Origin: Secundilactobacillus yichangensis
GTDB taxonomy: Bacteria; Bacillota; Bacilli; Lactobacillales; Lactobacillaceae
Assembly: GCF_016861565.1 (NCBI RefSeq)
Contig: NZ_BOLK01000006.1
Coordinates: 1 to 64,000 of the forward strand
DNA: 64,000 nt
Direction of reading: 5' to 3'
In this document: piece after piece, positions 8,874 through 21,249 of the stretch
Numbering within the stretch: the stretch's first letter is position 1
Layout: each line of letters opens with the position of its first letter
The notes under the pieces: generated by a model
Told to the model about the DNA's origin: nothing
The model's database searches: none
What the model saw: the letters and a program-made list of their open reading frames with translations, nothing else
Translations under genes and position numbers: made by a program

Positions 8874-8998
8874 ATAGCTCCCCTTCTTTCTACAAACTCA
8901 CTAATGCACAAAGTATACTACCATGAACTAAAAATGCTATAAGACATCGCCCATCTTTAATTTAAATTTAAATACTTTTATGAAACTGTTAAACAAGC

Positions 8999-9032
8999 AA
9001 AAAGCAACCACAGAAAATGTGATTGCTTTTTT
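8999..9032. terminator. Terminator after the ROK kinase operon
   Basis: AAAAAGCAA(C)CACA and TGTG(A)TTGCTTTTTT form the stem, with A and T runs on both sides. It ends the minus-strand GH1-kinase unit. Confidence 0.7.
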
Positions 9033-9044
9033 AACTGAAACAGC

Positions 9045-11400
<2,356 letters not shown>

Positions 11401-11411
11401 CTAATTAATAA

Positions 11412-11458
11412 ACAAAAGGAGCCCAAATACCTATCTCATGTGGGTATTTGAACTCCTT
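11412..11458 (-). terminator. Intra-operon terminator between ROK regulator and GH1 gene
   Basis: On the minus strand, AAGGAG and an 8-bp CAAATACC stem pair with GGTATTTG and CTCCTTTT across a 2x2 mismatch. A T run follows, then the GH1 ribosome binding site with no room for a full separate promoter, so partial readthrough probably sets expression of the two downstream genes. Confidence 0.65.
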
Positions 11459-11481
11459 AAACGATTAGATTATCCGATTGA

Positions 11482-12642
11482 TTAATGATGAAGGATCAGT
11501 CTTGTCCCATTCATGTGAAGAACGCTGTGAATTGCCATTGAAGCACCGCCAAGTAGCGTGGCGTAATGAACGTCTTTTGACATTACTAACGGTGGCACTA
11601 ACGGTAAAAAGGTGAGTTTCATTTGCACGTTCTTCAAAATTTCTGGCAGACTATCGATTAACGGTGAATTATAGAAGATCATTTGCGGATCATAAGCAGA
11701 AATCAAATGGCTGGTGACGATTGCCAGGTAGTAGCAGAATGAATCGATTAACTTCGATACCTGTTCATCATGATTCTTATAATCTTCAATAAGCATTGTC
11801 AGATTATAATCCTTATTTCGCTTAATGACGCAGGCTTTATTAATGATTGCATTCAGCGACCATTCTGACTCAAGGGTCGGCAATTTTGCTAACCGTTCCT
11901 GACTCTTACCTGAATCCGGAATCAGCATCCGACCAATCTCACCCGCCTGACCATAATTGCCAGTATAGAGGTGTGCGTCAATAATCACGCCGGCACCAAC
12001 GCCTTCGTGAATACTGATGGAAACCAGATTTTGTAATTCCTGCTTACTATAATCCTCTTCAAAAATTGCTGACAGGTTAGCCTCATTTTCGACGATCACC
12101 GGCACGTGGTACTGATCCCGAAAATAGTCGACGAGGTTAACGTCATCGTAATCAATAAAATCCGAATTGAGGATTTCGTTCTCATAGACCACGCCAAAGA
12201 CCGCGATTGAGATAGCCTGTAAGCCATTAACAAAGTGAAAGTCTGGCAATTGGGCTATGAGATCATCCATTTTCTTTAAAATAACCGATATCGGCTGATG
12301 ATTAATTTGCTCGACATTATATTCCAGCACCCGACCATCAAATTTAGTCGCTAACATTTCAATTTGAGTGCCTGAAATACTGAAATTCACGGTGTATCCG
12401 AACTCAGCGTTATATTCCACCAGTTCGGGTTTCCGACCACTGCTGCCGTTACTTGAGTGCCCTTCACCCAAGCTCTCTACCAGCTGACGTTCTAACAGCT
12501 GACCAACAATATCTGACACGGTCACCTTATTCAGGCCCACCTTTTGGGAAATTTCATTCCGTGATAATGGCCCGTTATTAATGATCTCAGCCAGTACTGA
12601 GCGCTCATTATAGCCGCGCATAATGTCTTTGTTAATAATCAT
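11482..12642 (-). CDS. ROK-family transcriptional repressor
   Basis: The 386-residue protein has an N-terminal winged helix-turn-helix (LSRNEISQKVGLNKVTVSDIVGQLL) followed by a ROK sugar-binding domain, the XylR/NagC layout. It lies 22 bases after the GPH symporter in the same unit. It probably binds the paired sites at 14095-14117 and 14285-14307, and so controls its own operon and the divergent alpha-xylosidase gene (inference). The ribosome binding site is poor, so translation may depend on the upstream gene. It is a paralogue of xylR at 19.9-21.1 kb. Confidence 0.8.
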   Translation of the reverse strand: MIINKDIMRGYNERSVLAEIINNGPLSRNEISQKVGLNKVTVSDIVGQLLERQLVESLGEGHSSNGSSGRKPELVEYNAEFGYTVNFSISGTQIEMLATKFDGRVLEYNVEQINHQPISVILKKMDDLIAQLPDFHFVNGLQAISIAVFGVVYENEILNSDFIDYDDVNLVDYFRDQYHVPVIVENEANLSAIFEEDYSKQELQNLVSISIHEGVGAGVIIDAHLYTGNYGQAGEIGRMLIPDSGKSQERLAKLPTLESEWSLNAIINKACVIKRNKDYNLTMLIEDYKNHDEQVSKLIDSFCYYLAIVTSHLISAYDPQMIFYNSPLIDSLPEILKNVQMKLTFLPLVPPLVMSKDVHYATLLGGASMAIHSVLHMNGTRLILHH

Positions 12643-12664
12643 CCGAATCGCTCATTTCTCATCA

Positions 12665-14065
12665 TTATTCTGCTTCTGCATTTTCTTTAGCATGCTTAGC
12701 TGCTAAATCACTCTGCATCTTCTTTTCAATTCCATCTACATGATAGAACAATAATGCGATGGCGGATAGTCCAAATCCGAGAAGCGGTACCCAAATGTAA
12801 TTCATTTCAATTCCGTGTAAAGCAGTTGCAGTTTGCGCGTGGTTTGCAACGTAACCGGTTGAAGAAAGGATGGCACCAGTAATGGCACCGCCGATACCCA
12901 TACCAAGCTTAGCTGAGAAGCTTGAGAATGAAGTAACGATACCTTCTGCACGGATCCCGTTCTTCCATTCACCATAATCAACGGCATCGGCCAACATAAC
13001 GGCAATCAAGCCTGAAACGTAACCAGTACCAAGGTAACCGATGATAGTTGCGAAGACGATCATACCAACGCTTAAGTGTGAAGCACCTAAGTCCAACAGA
13101 AGTTGACCAACGCAGGCTAAGATCATCCCACCTAACATGGTATTGCGCTTACCAATTAATTTAGAAGTCAACGGTGTCAAGACAACGGCAACTAAGGCAA
13201 CTAATTGCAAACTCAGTACCAATGAAGCTAAACCAGCATCGTGCATGTTGTACTTAAAGAAGTAAACCGTAACTTGTGAACGGGTTTGCATCCCCAACCA
13301 GTAAATGAAGTTGATGAAGATGATGATCGCCCATGGCCAGTTTTTCTTCAGTGCTTTAAGGGATTCTTTAATTGGAATAGATTGACGAGAACTCTTCGTT
13401 TGTACCCGTTCGTGAGTATTCTTGAAGACGACCGCAAAGATCAGGACAACGATAATGCCGACAATCAATGCCCAAATGAACCAGCCGCGTTTGCTGGTAG
13501 TAGAACCACCTAAAAATGCAACCATTCCTAAGGTAATTCCAGTAATAATCGTGGCACCGGCAGTCCCCATGAATTGACGAATGGTTGACAGTGTGACACG
13601 TTCTTGAGGGTTACTTGTTAATGATGGCAGGATTGAAGTAATTGGAATGTTGACGGCTGAATACAGCACATCAACGCCAATATAAGTAATGTAGGCCCAA
13701 ATTATTTTACCCGTAACACTCAAGTTGGGTGTCGTAAAGACGAGGACACAGAAAACCGCAAACGGGATTGAGAACCATAACCAGTATGGCCGACTCTTCC
13801 CCCACTTAGTATGGGTATGATCGATCATAATTCCCCAGAATGGACCATCAAAAGCATCCACGATCCGGGCAACTAAGAACAAAGTACCAACTGCGGCTGC
13901 ACTAATACCGAAAGTATCAGTGTAGAAAATCATTAAGTAAGTTCCAACCATTTGAAACGATAGGTTACAAGCAAAATCACTTAAGCTATAAGAAAACCGC
14001 TCTTTCCAAGGGACCTGATTTTTTTCAGGTGCCGCTTCTGCGGTCTTTGAGACATTTTGGCTCAT
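12665..14065 (-). CDS. GPH-family glycoside:cation symporter
   Basis: About 12 membrane segments and the GPH signature (MIFYTDTFGIS, then ARIVDAFDGPFWGIMID) identify an importer of glycosides. It resembles the XynT/isoprimeverose transporter type found beside alpha-xylosidases. The ATG at 14065 is chosen because GAGGTG lies 7 bases upstream; an in-frame start at 14119 would lie inside the operator. The gene is first in the minus-strand unit with the ROK repressor, GH1 enzyme and kinase, and is divergent from the GH31 gene. The partnership suggests uptake of alpha-xylosides such as isoprimeverose (inference). Confidence 0.85.
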   Translation of the reverse strand: MSQNVSKTAEAAPEKNQVPWKERFSYSLSDFACNLSFQMVGTYLMIFYTDTFGISAAAVGTLFLVARIVDAFDGPFWGIMIDHTHTKWGKSRPYWLWFSIPFAVFCVLVFTTPNLSVTGKIIWAYITYIGVDVLYSAVNIPITSILPSLTSNPQERVTLSTIRQFMGTAGATIITGITLGMVAFLGGSTTSKRGWFIWALIVGIIVVLIFAVVFKNTHERVQTKSSRQSIPIKESLKALKKNWPWAIIIFINFIYWLGMQTRSQVTVYFFKYNMHDAGLASLVLSLQLVALVAVVLTPLTSKLIGKRNTMLGGMILACVGQLLLDLGASHLSVGMIVFATIIGYLGTGYVSGLIAVMLADAVDYGEWKNGIRAEGIVTSFSSFSAKLGMGIGGAITGAILSSTGYVANHAQTATALHGIEMNYIWVPLLGFGLSAIALLFYHVDGIEKKMQSDLAAKHAKENAEAE

Positions 14066-14094
14066 AATTAGCACCTCATATTTAATTAGGATGT

Positions 14095-14153
14095 GATTAT
14101 TAATAAATTCAATTTTCAAATTAAATAATACTGTAACCGGTTACACCTGTCAA
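14095..14153 (-). promoter_or_regulatory. Promoter of the GPH-ROK-GH1 unit with cre and operator
   Basis: On minus, TTGACA (14148-14153) and TATTAT (14125-14130) are 17 bases apart. The spacer contains TGTAACCGGTTACA (14132-14145), a perfect match to the CcpA cre consensus TGWAANCGNTNWCA. Just downstream, 14095-14117 carries TTATTAATAAATTCAATTT, also present before the alpha-xylosidase, and probably the ROK repressor site. Confidence 0.8.
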
Positions 14154-14241
14154 TAGGCCGAGGCTTTCAAAATTAGACTTAAAAATCATTATTTCCTATA
14201 ATAACGGTGTTACTAGTTTCGTTTAATTATTTTTAAAGTAA

Positions 14242-14307
14242 TGAAAGCGTTGACAAAATCATTAAATTCAATTACACTAATCACGATTATTAATAAGTTC
14301 AATTTCT
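14242..14307 (+). promoter_or_regulatory. Alpha-xylosidase promoter with cre and operator
   Basis: TTGACA (14250-14255) and TACACT (14273-14278) are 17 bases apart. TGAAAGCGTTGACA (14242-14255) is a perfect cre overlapping the -35 box. TTATTAATAAGTTCAATTT within 14285-14307 lies at the expected transcription start and matches the site on the other side of the divergent region. Confidence 0.8.
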
Positions 14308-14335
14308 AAACTAACGTAATAGAGGTGCTTTTTTC

Positions 14336-16615
14336 ATGAAGTTTACGAATGGTTATTGGCTAGACCGACCTCAATATGAGATTCAGTCGCCAAAAGAAGT
14401 TTTCGACGTTAAGCAAGATGGTGATAAATTAACGCTTTACGCCCCATTTAAGTACATTAATGAACGTGGCGATGAATTAAACCTTGGGATGTCAACCATT
14501 GAATTAACTTCTCCAATGGAAGGCGTTATTGGTGTTAAATTAATTCACTTTGATCAACCTGAAAAAGGCCCATCATTTGAATTGGCAAATGAACATCCAA
14601 ATGTAAAAATCACTACTGGCGATAAAGAAATTTCTTATCAATCAGGTGATTTAGCTGTTAAAGCACCATTTAAGGGCCACTTCGAACTTGATTTCCAACG
14701 CAATGGTAAGACCATTACCAAATCAATGGAAAAGGCCGAAGGTGTCATTTTAGATAAGTCAACTGGTAAAACCTACATGAGAGAGCAACTCTCCATGGGC
14801 GTTGACGAATTGATCTACGGTCTTGGCGAACGGTTTGGTTCCATCGTTAAAAACGGTCAATCCGTTGATATCGTCAATAAAGACGGCGGTACCGGTTCTG
14901 AACAAGCTTACAAGAACATTCCTTTCTACTTAAGCAGTGAAGGCTATGGTGTGTTCGTTGATCAACCCGAAACGGTTTCGTTTGAAGTTGCTTCTGAAAA
15001 CGTTGACCGGACACAATTCAGTATCGAAGGTCAATCCATGCAGTACTACGTTATTGATGGGCCTACCCCTAAAGGCGTCCTCGATAAGTACACCCGTTTG
15101 ACTGGTAAAGTTTCACTACCACCTGCTTGGACGTTTGGTCTTTGGTTATCAACTTCATTTACAACTGATTACAGTGAAGAAACGGTTCTTAAGTTCATTG
15201 ACGGCATGGCTAAGCGTAAGATTCCGTTGGATGTCTTCCATTTTGACTGCTTCTGGCAAAAGGGCTTTGAATGGTCAACGTTACTCTGGGACCGTGAAAA
15301 GTTCCCAGATCCAGAAGGTTTGATCAAGAAGATTCACGACCGCGGTGTGAAAGTCTGTGTCTGGTTAAACCCTTACATTGCTCAAAAGTCGCCCCTCTTC
15401 AAAGAAGGAAGAGATAACGGTTATTTGATCAAGCGCCAAGATGGCAACGTTTGGCAATGGGATCTTTGGCAAGCTGGTAACGGCTTCGTTGATTTCACTA
15501 ACCCAGCTGCCGTTAAGTGGTACCAAAGCAAGTTGAAAGACTTACTAGACATGGGTGTGGATTGCTTTAAGACCGACTTTGGTGAACGGATTCCCGTTGA
15601 AGATGCCGTCTTCTATGATGGTTCTGATCCTAAGCGTGAACACAACTACTACACTTATCAATACAACCAAACAGTCTTCGACATTATCAAACAAGAAAAA
15701 GGCGAAGACCAAGCCGTCGTATTTGCCCGTTCAGCAACTGCTGGCTCTCAGAAGTTCCCAGTACACTGGGGCGGCGATTGCCTAAGCCGCTACAAGTCAA
15801 TGGCTGATTCACTTCGCGGTGGTCTGTCATTCTTGCTTTCAGGCTTTGGCTTCTGGGCTCATGATATTAGCGGGTTTGAGGAACAAGCTACACCAGACCT
15901 TTACAAGCGCTGGACGCAATTTGGCCTCTTAAGTTCCCACTCTCGTTATCATGGTTCAGGTCAATACAAGGTGCCGTGGATCTTTGACGAAGAAGCCGTG
16001 GACAATACCCGCAAATTCGTTAACTTGAAGCTTTCACTCATGCCTTATATCTTTGATGAGGCTGTTAATACTCATGAAACTGGTACACCTTTGATGCGAC
16101 CACTCTTCCTCGAATACACAAACGATCGCAACACCTATCATTTGGAACAGCAATATATGCTAGGCAGCAAATTAATTGTTGCACCCGTCTTCAACGCTGA
16201 AGGCGACGTTAACTATTACCTGCCAGAAGGTAATTGGACCAATATCTTGACTGAAAAGAGTTACCACGTTGAACATGGTCAGTGGTTCTCAGAAAATTAC
16301 GATATGCTCAACTTACCTGTTTTGGCTAGAGACAACAGTATTATCCTGCGTCACCCAGGCGCTGAACACGCACAGTACGACTACACGGACGCTCCGGACA
16401 TCAACATCTATGAACTAGCAGACGGCAACACCGCTACTACTCGAGTCGTTGATGAAAAGGGTAAGCCTGCAGGCAGCGTTAAAGCACAACGTCAAGGTAA
16501 TACGTTAACCGTTACCTCTGATGGTCTGAAGGGTACTTCAACCGTTAACTTCCACGCTAATGGCGAAGTTAAGACGTTTAAGTTAAACGGCGGTTCAGGT
16601 AACTTCACACTTTAA
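14336..16615 (+). CDS. xylQ: Alpha-xylosidase, GH31
   Basis: The enzyme releases xylose from alpha-xylosides such as isoprimeverose. It is 759 residues in the YicI/XylQ branch. Nucleophile Asp414 lies in FKTDFGERIP, typical of alpha-xylosidases rather than alpha-glucosidases, and acid/base Asp481 in HWGGD. There is no signal peptide, so it acts on imported substrate. AGAGGTG lies upstream of the ATG with a slightly long spacing. It is a single-gene unit with its own promoter and terminator, divergent from the symporter that probably supplies it. Released xylose can pass to xylA and xylB nearby. Confidence 0.92.
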   Translation: MKFTNGYWLDRPQYEIQSPKEVFDVKQDGDKLTLYAPFKYINERGDELNLGMSTIELTSPMEGVIGVKLIHFDQPEKGPSFELANEHPNVKITTGDKEISYQSGDLAVKAPFKGHFELDFQRNGKTITKSMEKAEGVILDKSTGKTYMREQLSMGVDELIYGLGERFGSIVKNGQSVDIVNKDGGTGSEQAYKNIPFYLSSEGYGVFVDQPETVSFEVASENVDRTQFSIEGQSMQYYVIDGPTPKGVLDKYTRLTGKVSLPPAWTFGLWLSTSFTTDYSEETVLKFIDGMAKRKIPLDVFHFDCFWQKGFEWSTLLWDREKFPDPEGLIKKIHDRGVKVCVWLNPYIAQKSPLFKEGRDNGYLIKRQDGNVWQWDLWQAGNGFVDFTNPAAVKWYQSKLKDLLDMGVDCFKTDFGERIPVEDAVFYDGSDPKREHNYYTYQYNQTVFDIIKQEKGEDQAVVFARSATAGSQKFPVHWGGDCLSRYKSMADSLRGGLSFLLSGFGFWAHDISGFEEQATPDLYKRWTQFGLLSSHSRYHGSGQYKVPWIFDEEAVDNTRKFVNLKLSLMPYIFDEAVNTHETGTPLMRPLFLEYTNDRNTYHLEQQYMLGSKLIVAPVFNAEGDVNYYLPEGNWTNILTEKSYHVEHGQWFSENYDMLNLPVLARDNSIILRHPGAEHAQYDYTDAPDINIYELADGNTATTRVVDEKGKPAGSVKAQRQGNTLTVTSDGLKGTSTVNFHANGEVKTFKLNGGSGNFTL

Positions 16616-16647
16616 ACTGTTCGTTAAATAAATAATTCAACTCACAC

Positions 16648-16690
16648 AATAGCACCCTCTCCATAACCTGGAGGGGGTGCTATTCTATAT
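16648..16690 (+). terminator. Terminator after the alpha-xylosidase gene
   Basis: AATAGCACCC and GGGTGCTATT, extended by TCTCC/GGAGG, form a strong stem with a short T-rich tail. Confidence 0.8.
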
Positions 16691-16705
16691 GCCTATTGTA
16701 TACAA

Positions 16706-16749
16706 ATAACCCCAGCGTGGTCACTCAAAGATGACCATGCCGGGGTTAT
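16706..16749 (-). terminator. Terminator after xylB
   Basis: ATAACCCC, GC and TGGTCA pair with their complements around an 8-base loop. It lies 17 bases after the xylB stop on the minus strand. Confidence 0.75.
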
Positions 16750-16765
16750 ATAATCTTAAACGATT

Positions 16766-18274
16766 TTAGTTATTTTCACGCCGATAAGCTAGCAACTGTT
16801 GGCTAATTTCCTTAGTCTGATCATAAACCTGCGCGTAAATCTTGTGCAGCTGATCGTACTTCTTAGCATTGTCAGGGTTTGGCATGTACGTCTTACCAAA
16901 GTGCACGAACTTCTCAGCACACTCCTGGAAGTTCTTAAACCAGCCCAAGCCAACAGCGGCAATCATCGCAGCACCCATACCAGGGCCCTGCTCGTTAGTT
17001 AAGCTAACAACCTTCTTATTAAAGATATCAGCTTGAATCTGAAGCCATAACGGGCTCTTAGCACCGCCGCCGATAGCAACAACGGTATCAAACTGCTTAT
17101 CGTTCTCATCGTAGATATCCATGATGTCTTTGAATGAGAAGATGATGCCTTCTAGAACTGCCCGAACAAAGTCGGTCTTCTTGTGGGTCCCATCAACACC
17201 GGTAAAACTCCCACGAATATCAGCATCCGCGTGAGGCGCCCGTTCACCGACGATATATGGCGTGTAAAGTAACCCGTTAGCACCAACGGTCGATTCAGCA
17301 GCGCTCGCTACCATATCATCGAATGAGTCATCTTTGGCGAAGGTCCGCTTGAACCAGTTTAATGAATAGCCGGCAGCCAAAGTAACGCCCATGGAGTAAT
17401 AAGAATCAGGAATAGCATGATCTTCAAATTGAAGCACGCCGTGATAATCAACGGTTGGATCTTCCTCGTACTTCAGTACAACACCTGAAGTTCCGATACT
17501 TGAAAGTACCATGTTAGGCGACAGGATCCCGGCACCAACAGCACCGGCAGCGTTATCAGCAGCACCGCCAAAGACTTTCGTGTGGGTATCGAGTCCTGAG
17601 AAGACAGCATAACTGCTAGAAACCGTTCCCGCTGAATCGATCGACTTCATCAGTGGTGGGCACATGGACATTGGAATATCGAAGGCATCGCAAATGGTTT
17701 GACTCCATTGCCCGTTCTTAACGTCTAAGAGCACCGTCCCAGTAGCGTCGGAGTAATCCATTCCCAGCTTACCGGTCATCCGATAACGAACGTAATCCTT
17801 TGGCAATACGAAGGTCTTTGCTTGCGACCAGATGTCTGGCTCATTTTCCTTAACCCAAAGCATCTTAGGCAACGTAAATCCTTCAAGCGGCTTATTCTTA
17901 GTAATATCGATGAATTCCGAACCCAGTTTATCCTCAATTTCACGACACTGCTTAGATGTTCGAGTATCGTTCCAGAGAATAGCCGGCCGCAGAACTTGGT
18001 TGTTGGCATCGAGTAAAACTAACCCGTGCATTTGACCAGAAAAACTGATCCCAGAAATTTCAGCTGGCTTAATGTGATCGTCTAAAATCAACCGGACAAT
18101 GGCTACCGTTGTGCCAGATACCCAGTCTTCTGGGTTCTGTTCACTATAACCAGGACGTGATTGAATCAATGGGTAGTCAAAACTTTGCTGGGCAACAATT
18201 TCACCGTCACGGTTCATAGCTGATACCTTAACGGCACTAGTACCCAAGTCGACCCCTAATACATATTCATTCAT
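16766..18274 (-). CDS. xylB: Xylulokinase
   Basis: It phosphorylates D-xylulose to xylulose-5-phosphate, the entry point to the phosphoketolase pathway. The 502-residue FGGY kinase starts with [12 protein letters not shown] (phosphate-binding), has [11 protein letters not shown] near residue 80 (xylulose branch) and catalytic Asp240 in [19 protein letters not shown] precedes the ATG. It follows xylA in the same direction with an internal hairpin between them, so xylA may be made in excess of xylB. Confidence 0.95.
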   Translation of the reverse strand: MNEYVLGVDLGTSAVKVSAMNRDGEIVAQQSFDYPLIQSRPGYSEQNPEDWVSGTTVAIVRLILDDHIKPAEISGISFSGQMHGLVLLDANNQVLRPAILWNDTRTSKQCREIEDKLGSEFIDITKNKPLEGFTLPKMLWVKENEPDIWSQAKTFVLPKDYVRYRMTGKLGMDYSDATGTVLLDVKNGQWSQTICDAFDIPMSMCPPLMKSIDSAGTVSSSYAVFSGLDTHTKVFGGAADNAAGAVGAGILSPNMVLSSIGTSGVVLKYEEDPTVDYHGVLQFEDHAIPDSYYSMGVTLAAGYSLNWFKRTFAKDDSFDDMVASAAESTVGANGLLYTPYIVGERAPHADADIRGSFTGVDGTHKKTDFVRAVLEGIIFSFKDIMDIYDENDKQFDTVVAIGGGAKSPLWLQIQADIFNKKVVSLTNEQGPGMGAAMIAAVGLGWFKNFQECAEKFVHFGKTYMPNPDNAKKYDQLHKIYAQVYDQTKEISQQLLAYRRENN

Positions 18275-18306
18275 ATTTAAGCTCCTTTATAACCAGTATA
18301 CCAACC

Positions 18307-18345
18307 AAAAAAGCAGTCAGCAGACAATCGGTCCACTGGCTGCTT
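18307..18345 (-). terminator. Hairpin between xylA and xylB
   Basis: On minus, AAGCAGCCAG pairs with CTGACTGCTT and is followed by TTTTTT. It probably terminates part of the xylA transcripts and lets the rest reach xylB. Confidence 0.65.
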
Positions 18346-18358
18346 CATTTAAATCACA

Positions 18359-19705
18359 TTATTTGCCTAAGACATTAACAATGTAATGGTTGATTGTATC
18401 TTTGATTTGTTCCAAGTGATCTGAAGAAGTTGCGGCACGTAATTCAGCTTGGGTCTTGTCAAGTGAGTAATCTTCAAGGGTCTTGAAGGTTGCCTTGCCA
18501 CTTTCGATGTCGGCACCAATGCCAGAATTGTATGAGCTGTAACGTTCCTTGACGATGTTATCAAGAACGCCGTCTTCCTTCATCTTCATAGCAACACGCA
18601 GGCCGGCAGCAAAGCTATCCATACCTACAATGTGACCGTAGAATAAGTCGTTTGCTTCAAATGATGAACGACGAGGCTTAGCATCGAAGTTCAAACCACC
18701 GCGAGGGCCGATACCGCCGTTTTCAACAACTTCGTACATTGCAGCAGTTGTTTCGTAAAGGTTTGAAGGATATTCATCAATATCCCAGCCAATCAACTTG
18801 TCACCTTGGTTAGCATCCAATGAACCAAGTAAGCCAGCTTCACGAGCAACACGAATTTCGTGTTGGTAAGTGTGACCAGCCAAGTTAGCATGGTTGCCTT
18901 CCAAGTTCAGCTTGAAGTCTTTATCCAAATCGTATTCCTTCATGAATGCGATAGTGGTTGCGGCATCAAAGTCGTATTGGTGAGTAGTTGGTTCCTTTGG
19001 CTTTGGTTCGAGCAGCATTTGTGCGTCGAAGCCAATTTCGTTAGCGTAATCCTTAGCCATGTGGAACATCTTAGCAGCATGTTCTTGTTCCAACTTCATG
19101 TTAGTGTTCCAAAGTGATTCGTAACCTTCACGACCACCCCAGAAGACGTAGTTTTCAGAACCGACACGCTTACCAATTTCCAAACTGTGCTTCAACTGAG
19201 CAGCTGAGTATGCAAAGATGTCAGCATATGGTGAAGTACCAGCACCGGCAACGAAACGAGGGTTAGTGAACAGGTTCGAAGTGTTCCATAATACCTTCAT
19301 GCCAGTTGTCTTTTGATATTCAACAATCCGGTCAACGACTTTGTCCAAGTTCTTGTTGGTTTCACGTAATGTGTCGCCTTCTGGAGCTAAGTCACGATCA
19401 TGGAAGCAAAGGAAGTCATTACCTAATTTGTCGTAAAATTCAAATGCGTAATCAACCTTAGCTAATGCGTTGTCCATTGGATCAGTGTACTTGTCGTATG
19501 GACGCATTGCAGTTCCGTCACCGAATGGGTCTACCAAACGTTGATCAAATGTGTGCCAGTATGCAACGGCGAACCGTAGCCAGTCACGCATTTTCTTACC
19601 GCCGATAACTTCGTCTGGGTTGTAATAGTGAAATTCAGCACCAGAACTTAAATTAGAGTTACCAACATACTTAATCTTATCCATGTCCCATAGTTGTTCA
19701 GCCAT
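18359..19705 (-). CDS. xylA: Xylose isomerase
   Basis: It converts D-xylose to D-xylulose in the cytoplasm. The 448-residue sequence is of the longer class II type. His102 and Asp105 lie in CFHDRDLAP; the metal-binding Glu is in [10 protein letters not shown] and the following [12 protein letters not shown] segment holds further ligands. TAGGAGG precedes the ATG. It is the first gene of xylAB, under a promoter with an adjacent XylR operator, and next to xylR in the same direction but a separate unit. Confidence 0.97.
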   Translation of the reverse strand: MAEQLWDMDKIKYVGNSNLSSGAEFHYYNPDEVIGGKKMRDWLRFAVAYWHTFDQRLVDPFGDGTAMRPYDKYTDPMDNALAKVDYAFEFYDKLGNDFLCFHDRDLAPEGDTLRETNKNLDKVVDRIVEYQKTTGMKVLWNTSNLFTNPRFVAGAGTSPYADIFAYSAAQLKHSLEIGKRVGSENYVFWGGREGYESLWNTNMKLEQEHAAKMFHMAKDYANEIGFDAQMLLEPKPKEPTTHQYDFDAATTIAFMKEYDLDKDFKLNLEGNHANLAGHTYQHEIRVAREAGLLGSLDANQGDKLIGWDIDEYPSNLYETTAAMYEVVENGGIGPRGGLNFDAKPRRSSFEANDLFYGHIVGMDSFAAGLRVAMKMKEDGVLDNIVKERYSSYNSGIGADIESGKATFKTLEDYSLDKTQAELRAATSSDHLEQIKDTINHYIVNVLGK

Positions 19706-19745
19706 GAAGAAGCCTCCTAATAGTTTTAATTCAAATCAGTTTAGA

Positions 19746-19806
19746 TTAGTTTGTTCAAACAACCAACTCACATTTATTAGTATAGCGCTTACATTTAAAA
19801 ATACAA
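19746..19806 (-). promoter_or_regulatory. xylAB promoter and XylR operator
   Basis: On minus, TTGTAT (19801-19806) and TATACT (19779-19784) are 16 bases apart. Downstream, TTAGTTTGTTCAAACAACCAA (split as TTAG, TTTGTTCAAACAA, CCAA; 19746-19766) holds the inverted repeat GTTTG/CAAAC, the known type of XylR site of lactobacilli. TGTAAGCGCTATAC overlapping the -10 box matches cre at 12 of 14 positions. Confidence 0.75.
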
Positions 19807-19869
19807 GCCCCTCTCGGTCAAAATCGCACATTCAACCACGACAATTCCTGTTATATTAGGCTTACAAGC

Positions 19870-19908
19870 GTAAAAAAAAATTCAGAATCATTGTAAATGA
19901 TTCTGAAT
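19870..19908 (-). terminator. Terminator after xylR
   Basis: TTCAGAATCATT and AATGATTCTGAA form a 12-bp perfect stem with a 3-base loop, followed on minus by nine T. Confidence 0.9.
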
Positions 19909-19913
19909 CCAAA

Positions 19914-21098
19914 TTACAGAACAGAGGTCTGAGCCTCAAAATTCAGTTTAGCATCTTCCATTCCCAACGCCTCACGCGTTACAAGAGAGCAACCACCTAG
20001 CAAAGTAGCGTAGTGGGAATTTTGGGTTAATTTAATCGGTACCAATATTGAAGGTGCCATTTTCGCATAAACTTGTTCGATCTGCGGCTCTAACTCTGGT
20101 AATTCTTCTAGAAGTGGCGAATTCAGGAAAACAATGTCCGGATCGTAATTATTCGCCGCATTATAAATGATTCCAGCAACGTTTTTTACGAAGGCCGCCA
20201 AAGCTGACTTAGTCACCTCGTCACCCTCATTGAATAGCCGGACCACATCATCTCGCGTCATGTTCGTTGCGTGCTTCTCATCCTGAATTTGGTTAATAAC
20301 TGCATCTTCAGAACAGTAATCTTCCACTTTCCTTGGCGCACCATCCCAATGCCCATCAATGGAAACAGACCGGCCAATTTCACCGGCTTCACCATGAGTA
20401 CCGCGATGCAGCTTTTGATTAATGATCAATCCGGCACCGATCCCACGGTGAATACTGATAGTAACCATGTTCTTCAGCTGGTCGTTAGCCTTATTAAAAT
20501 CACGCTCATAGACCGCCGAAACGTTGGCTTCGTTTTCCAGCAATACCGGAACTTGAAATTCTTGCGTATAATAGTCAGCCAAATCAACGTGATCCATATC
20601 TAAGAAAGGTGAATAAGTTACCTGATTGTGATCAACTGTCCCGTGAATGGCAAAACTGATGCCTAAAAGCCCGTGGCTTGTGTTATCCTTAGCTGACACA
20701 CTTGCTAATTCATCATTAATTAATGGTAAAATTTGTTTAAGGGTCAGTCCCTTAACGTTCACCTGCTTGTATGAAAGGACATCACCAGACAAGTTATTTT
20801 GCATCACGTGCAAATGACGGTAACCAAAGTCAAAGTTCATCGTGTAACCGTACCGTCTGTTGATTGCCAGCAATACGGGCTTGCGGCCGCCTACGTTAGA
20901 TGCGTCACCTTCACCAAGCTCTTCAACGTAACCCTGTTCCTTTAAATCCCTGTACAGAGCGGAGACCGTCGACTTGTTGAGTGCGAGATTTCGTGAAATT
21001 TCGATTCTTGAAATCGGTTGATGATTGAAAACTTCAGCCAGAACCGACTGGATATTTTGCTGATGCAGCTGCATTCTGTTGCGGATTGCACTCGACAA
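19914..21098 (-). CDS. xylR: Xylose operon repressor, ROK family
   Basis: The protein represses xylAB in the absence of xylose. An N-terminal winged helix (ISRIEISRNLALNKSTVSALYRDLKEQGYVEELGEG region) is followed by a ROK ligand-binding domain. The TTG at 21098 is chosen because GGAGG lies 7 bases before it; a longer frame to 21161 lacks a ribosome binding site. The gene ends at a strong terminator before the xylAB promoter. Its likely operator is at 19746-19766. The locus position makes xylR a safer name than for the ROK regulator at 11.5 kb. Confidence 0.85.
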   Translation of the reverse strand: MSSAIRNRMQLHQQNIQSVLAEVFNHQPISRIEISRNLALNKSTVSALYRDLKEQGYVEELGEGDASNVGGRKPVLLAINRRYGYTMNFDFGYRHLHVMQNNLSGDVLSYKQVNVKGLTLKQILPLINDELASVSAKDNTSHGLLGISFAIHGTVDHNQVTYSPFLDMDHVDLADYYTQEFQVPVLLENEANVSAVYERDFNKANDQLKNMVTISIHRGIGAGLIINQKLHRGTHGEAGEIGRSVSIDGHWDGAPRKVEDYCSEDAVINQIQDEKHATNMTRDDVVRLFNEGDEVTKSALAAFVKNVAGIIYNAANNYDPDIVFLNSPLLEELPELEPQIEQVYAKMAPSILVPIKLTQNSHYATLLGGCSLVTREALGMEDAKLNFEAQTSVL

Positions 21099-21249
21099 TT
21101 TTGTCCCTCCCTTAGCTCTAAAACCCATTCTATTGTACACTAATGTTAACAAGGTCAACAACAGCCGTTTTCATTTTTCTTTAATCTACCTGAAAATAAA
21201 ACCAGAATCAACCATTAATAATAATTAATATCGTAAAAAGGAGTTCCCT

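Noticed and set aside
8636-8911. 91-codon minus-strand ORF starting TTG at 8911
   Set aside because: It is one frame off the better-supported 8484-8873 frame, contains runs of Cys, Met and Ile unlike a soluble protein, and its start precedes the binding site.
8649-8942. 97-codon plus-strand ORF opposite the ATC-start frame
   Set aside because: It has skewed composition, no binding site, and is the antisense shadow of the minus-strand frame, which has a strong ribosome binding site.
14095-14119. Start of the GPH symporter at 14119
   Set aside because: It would place the operator and much of the leader in the coding region; GAGGTG before the ATG at 14065 fits better.
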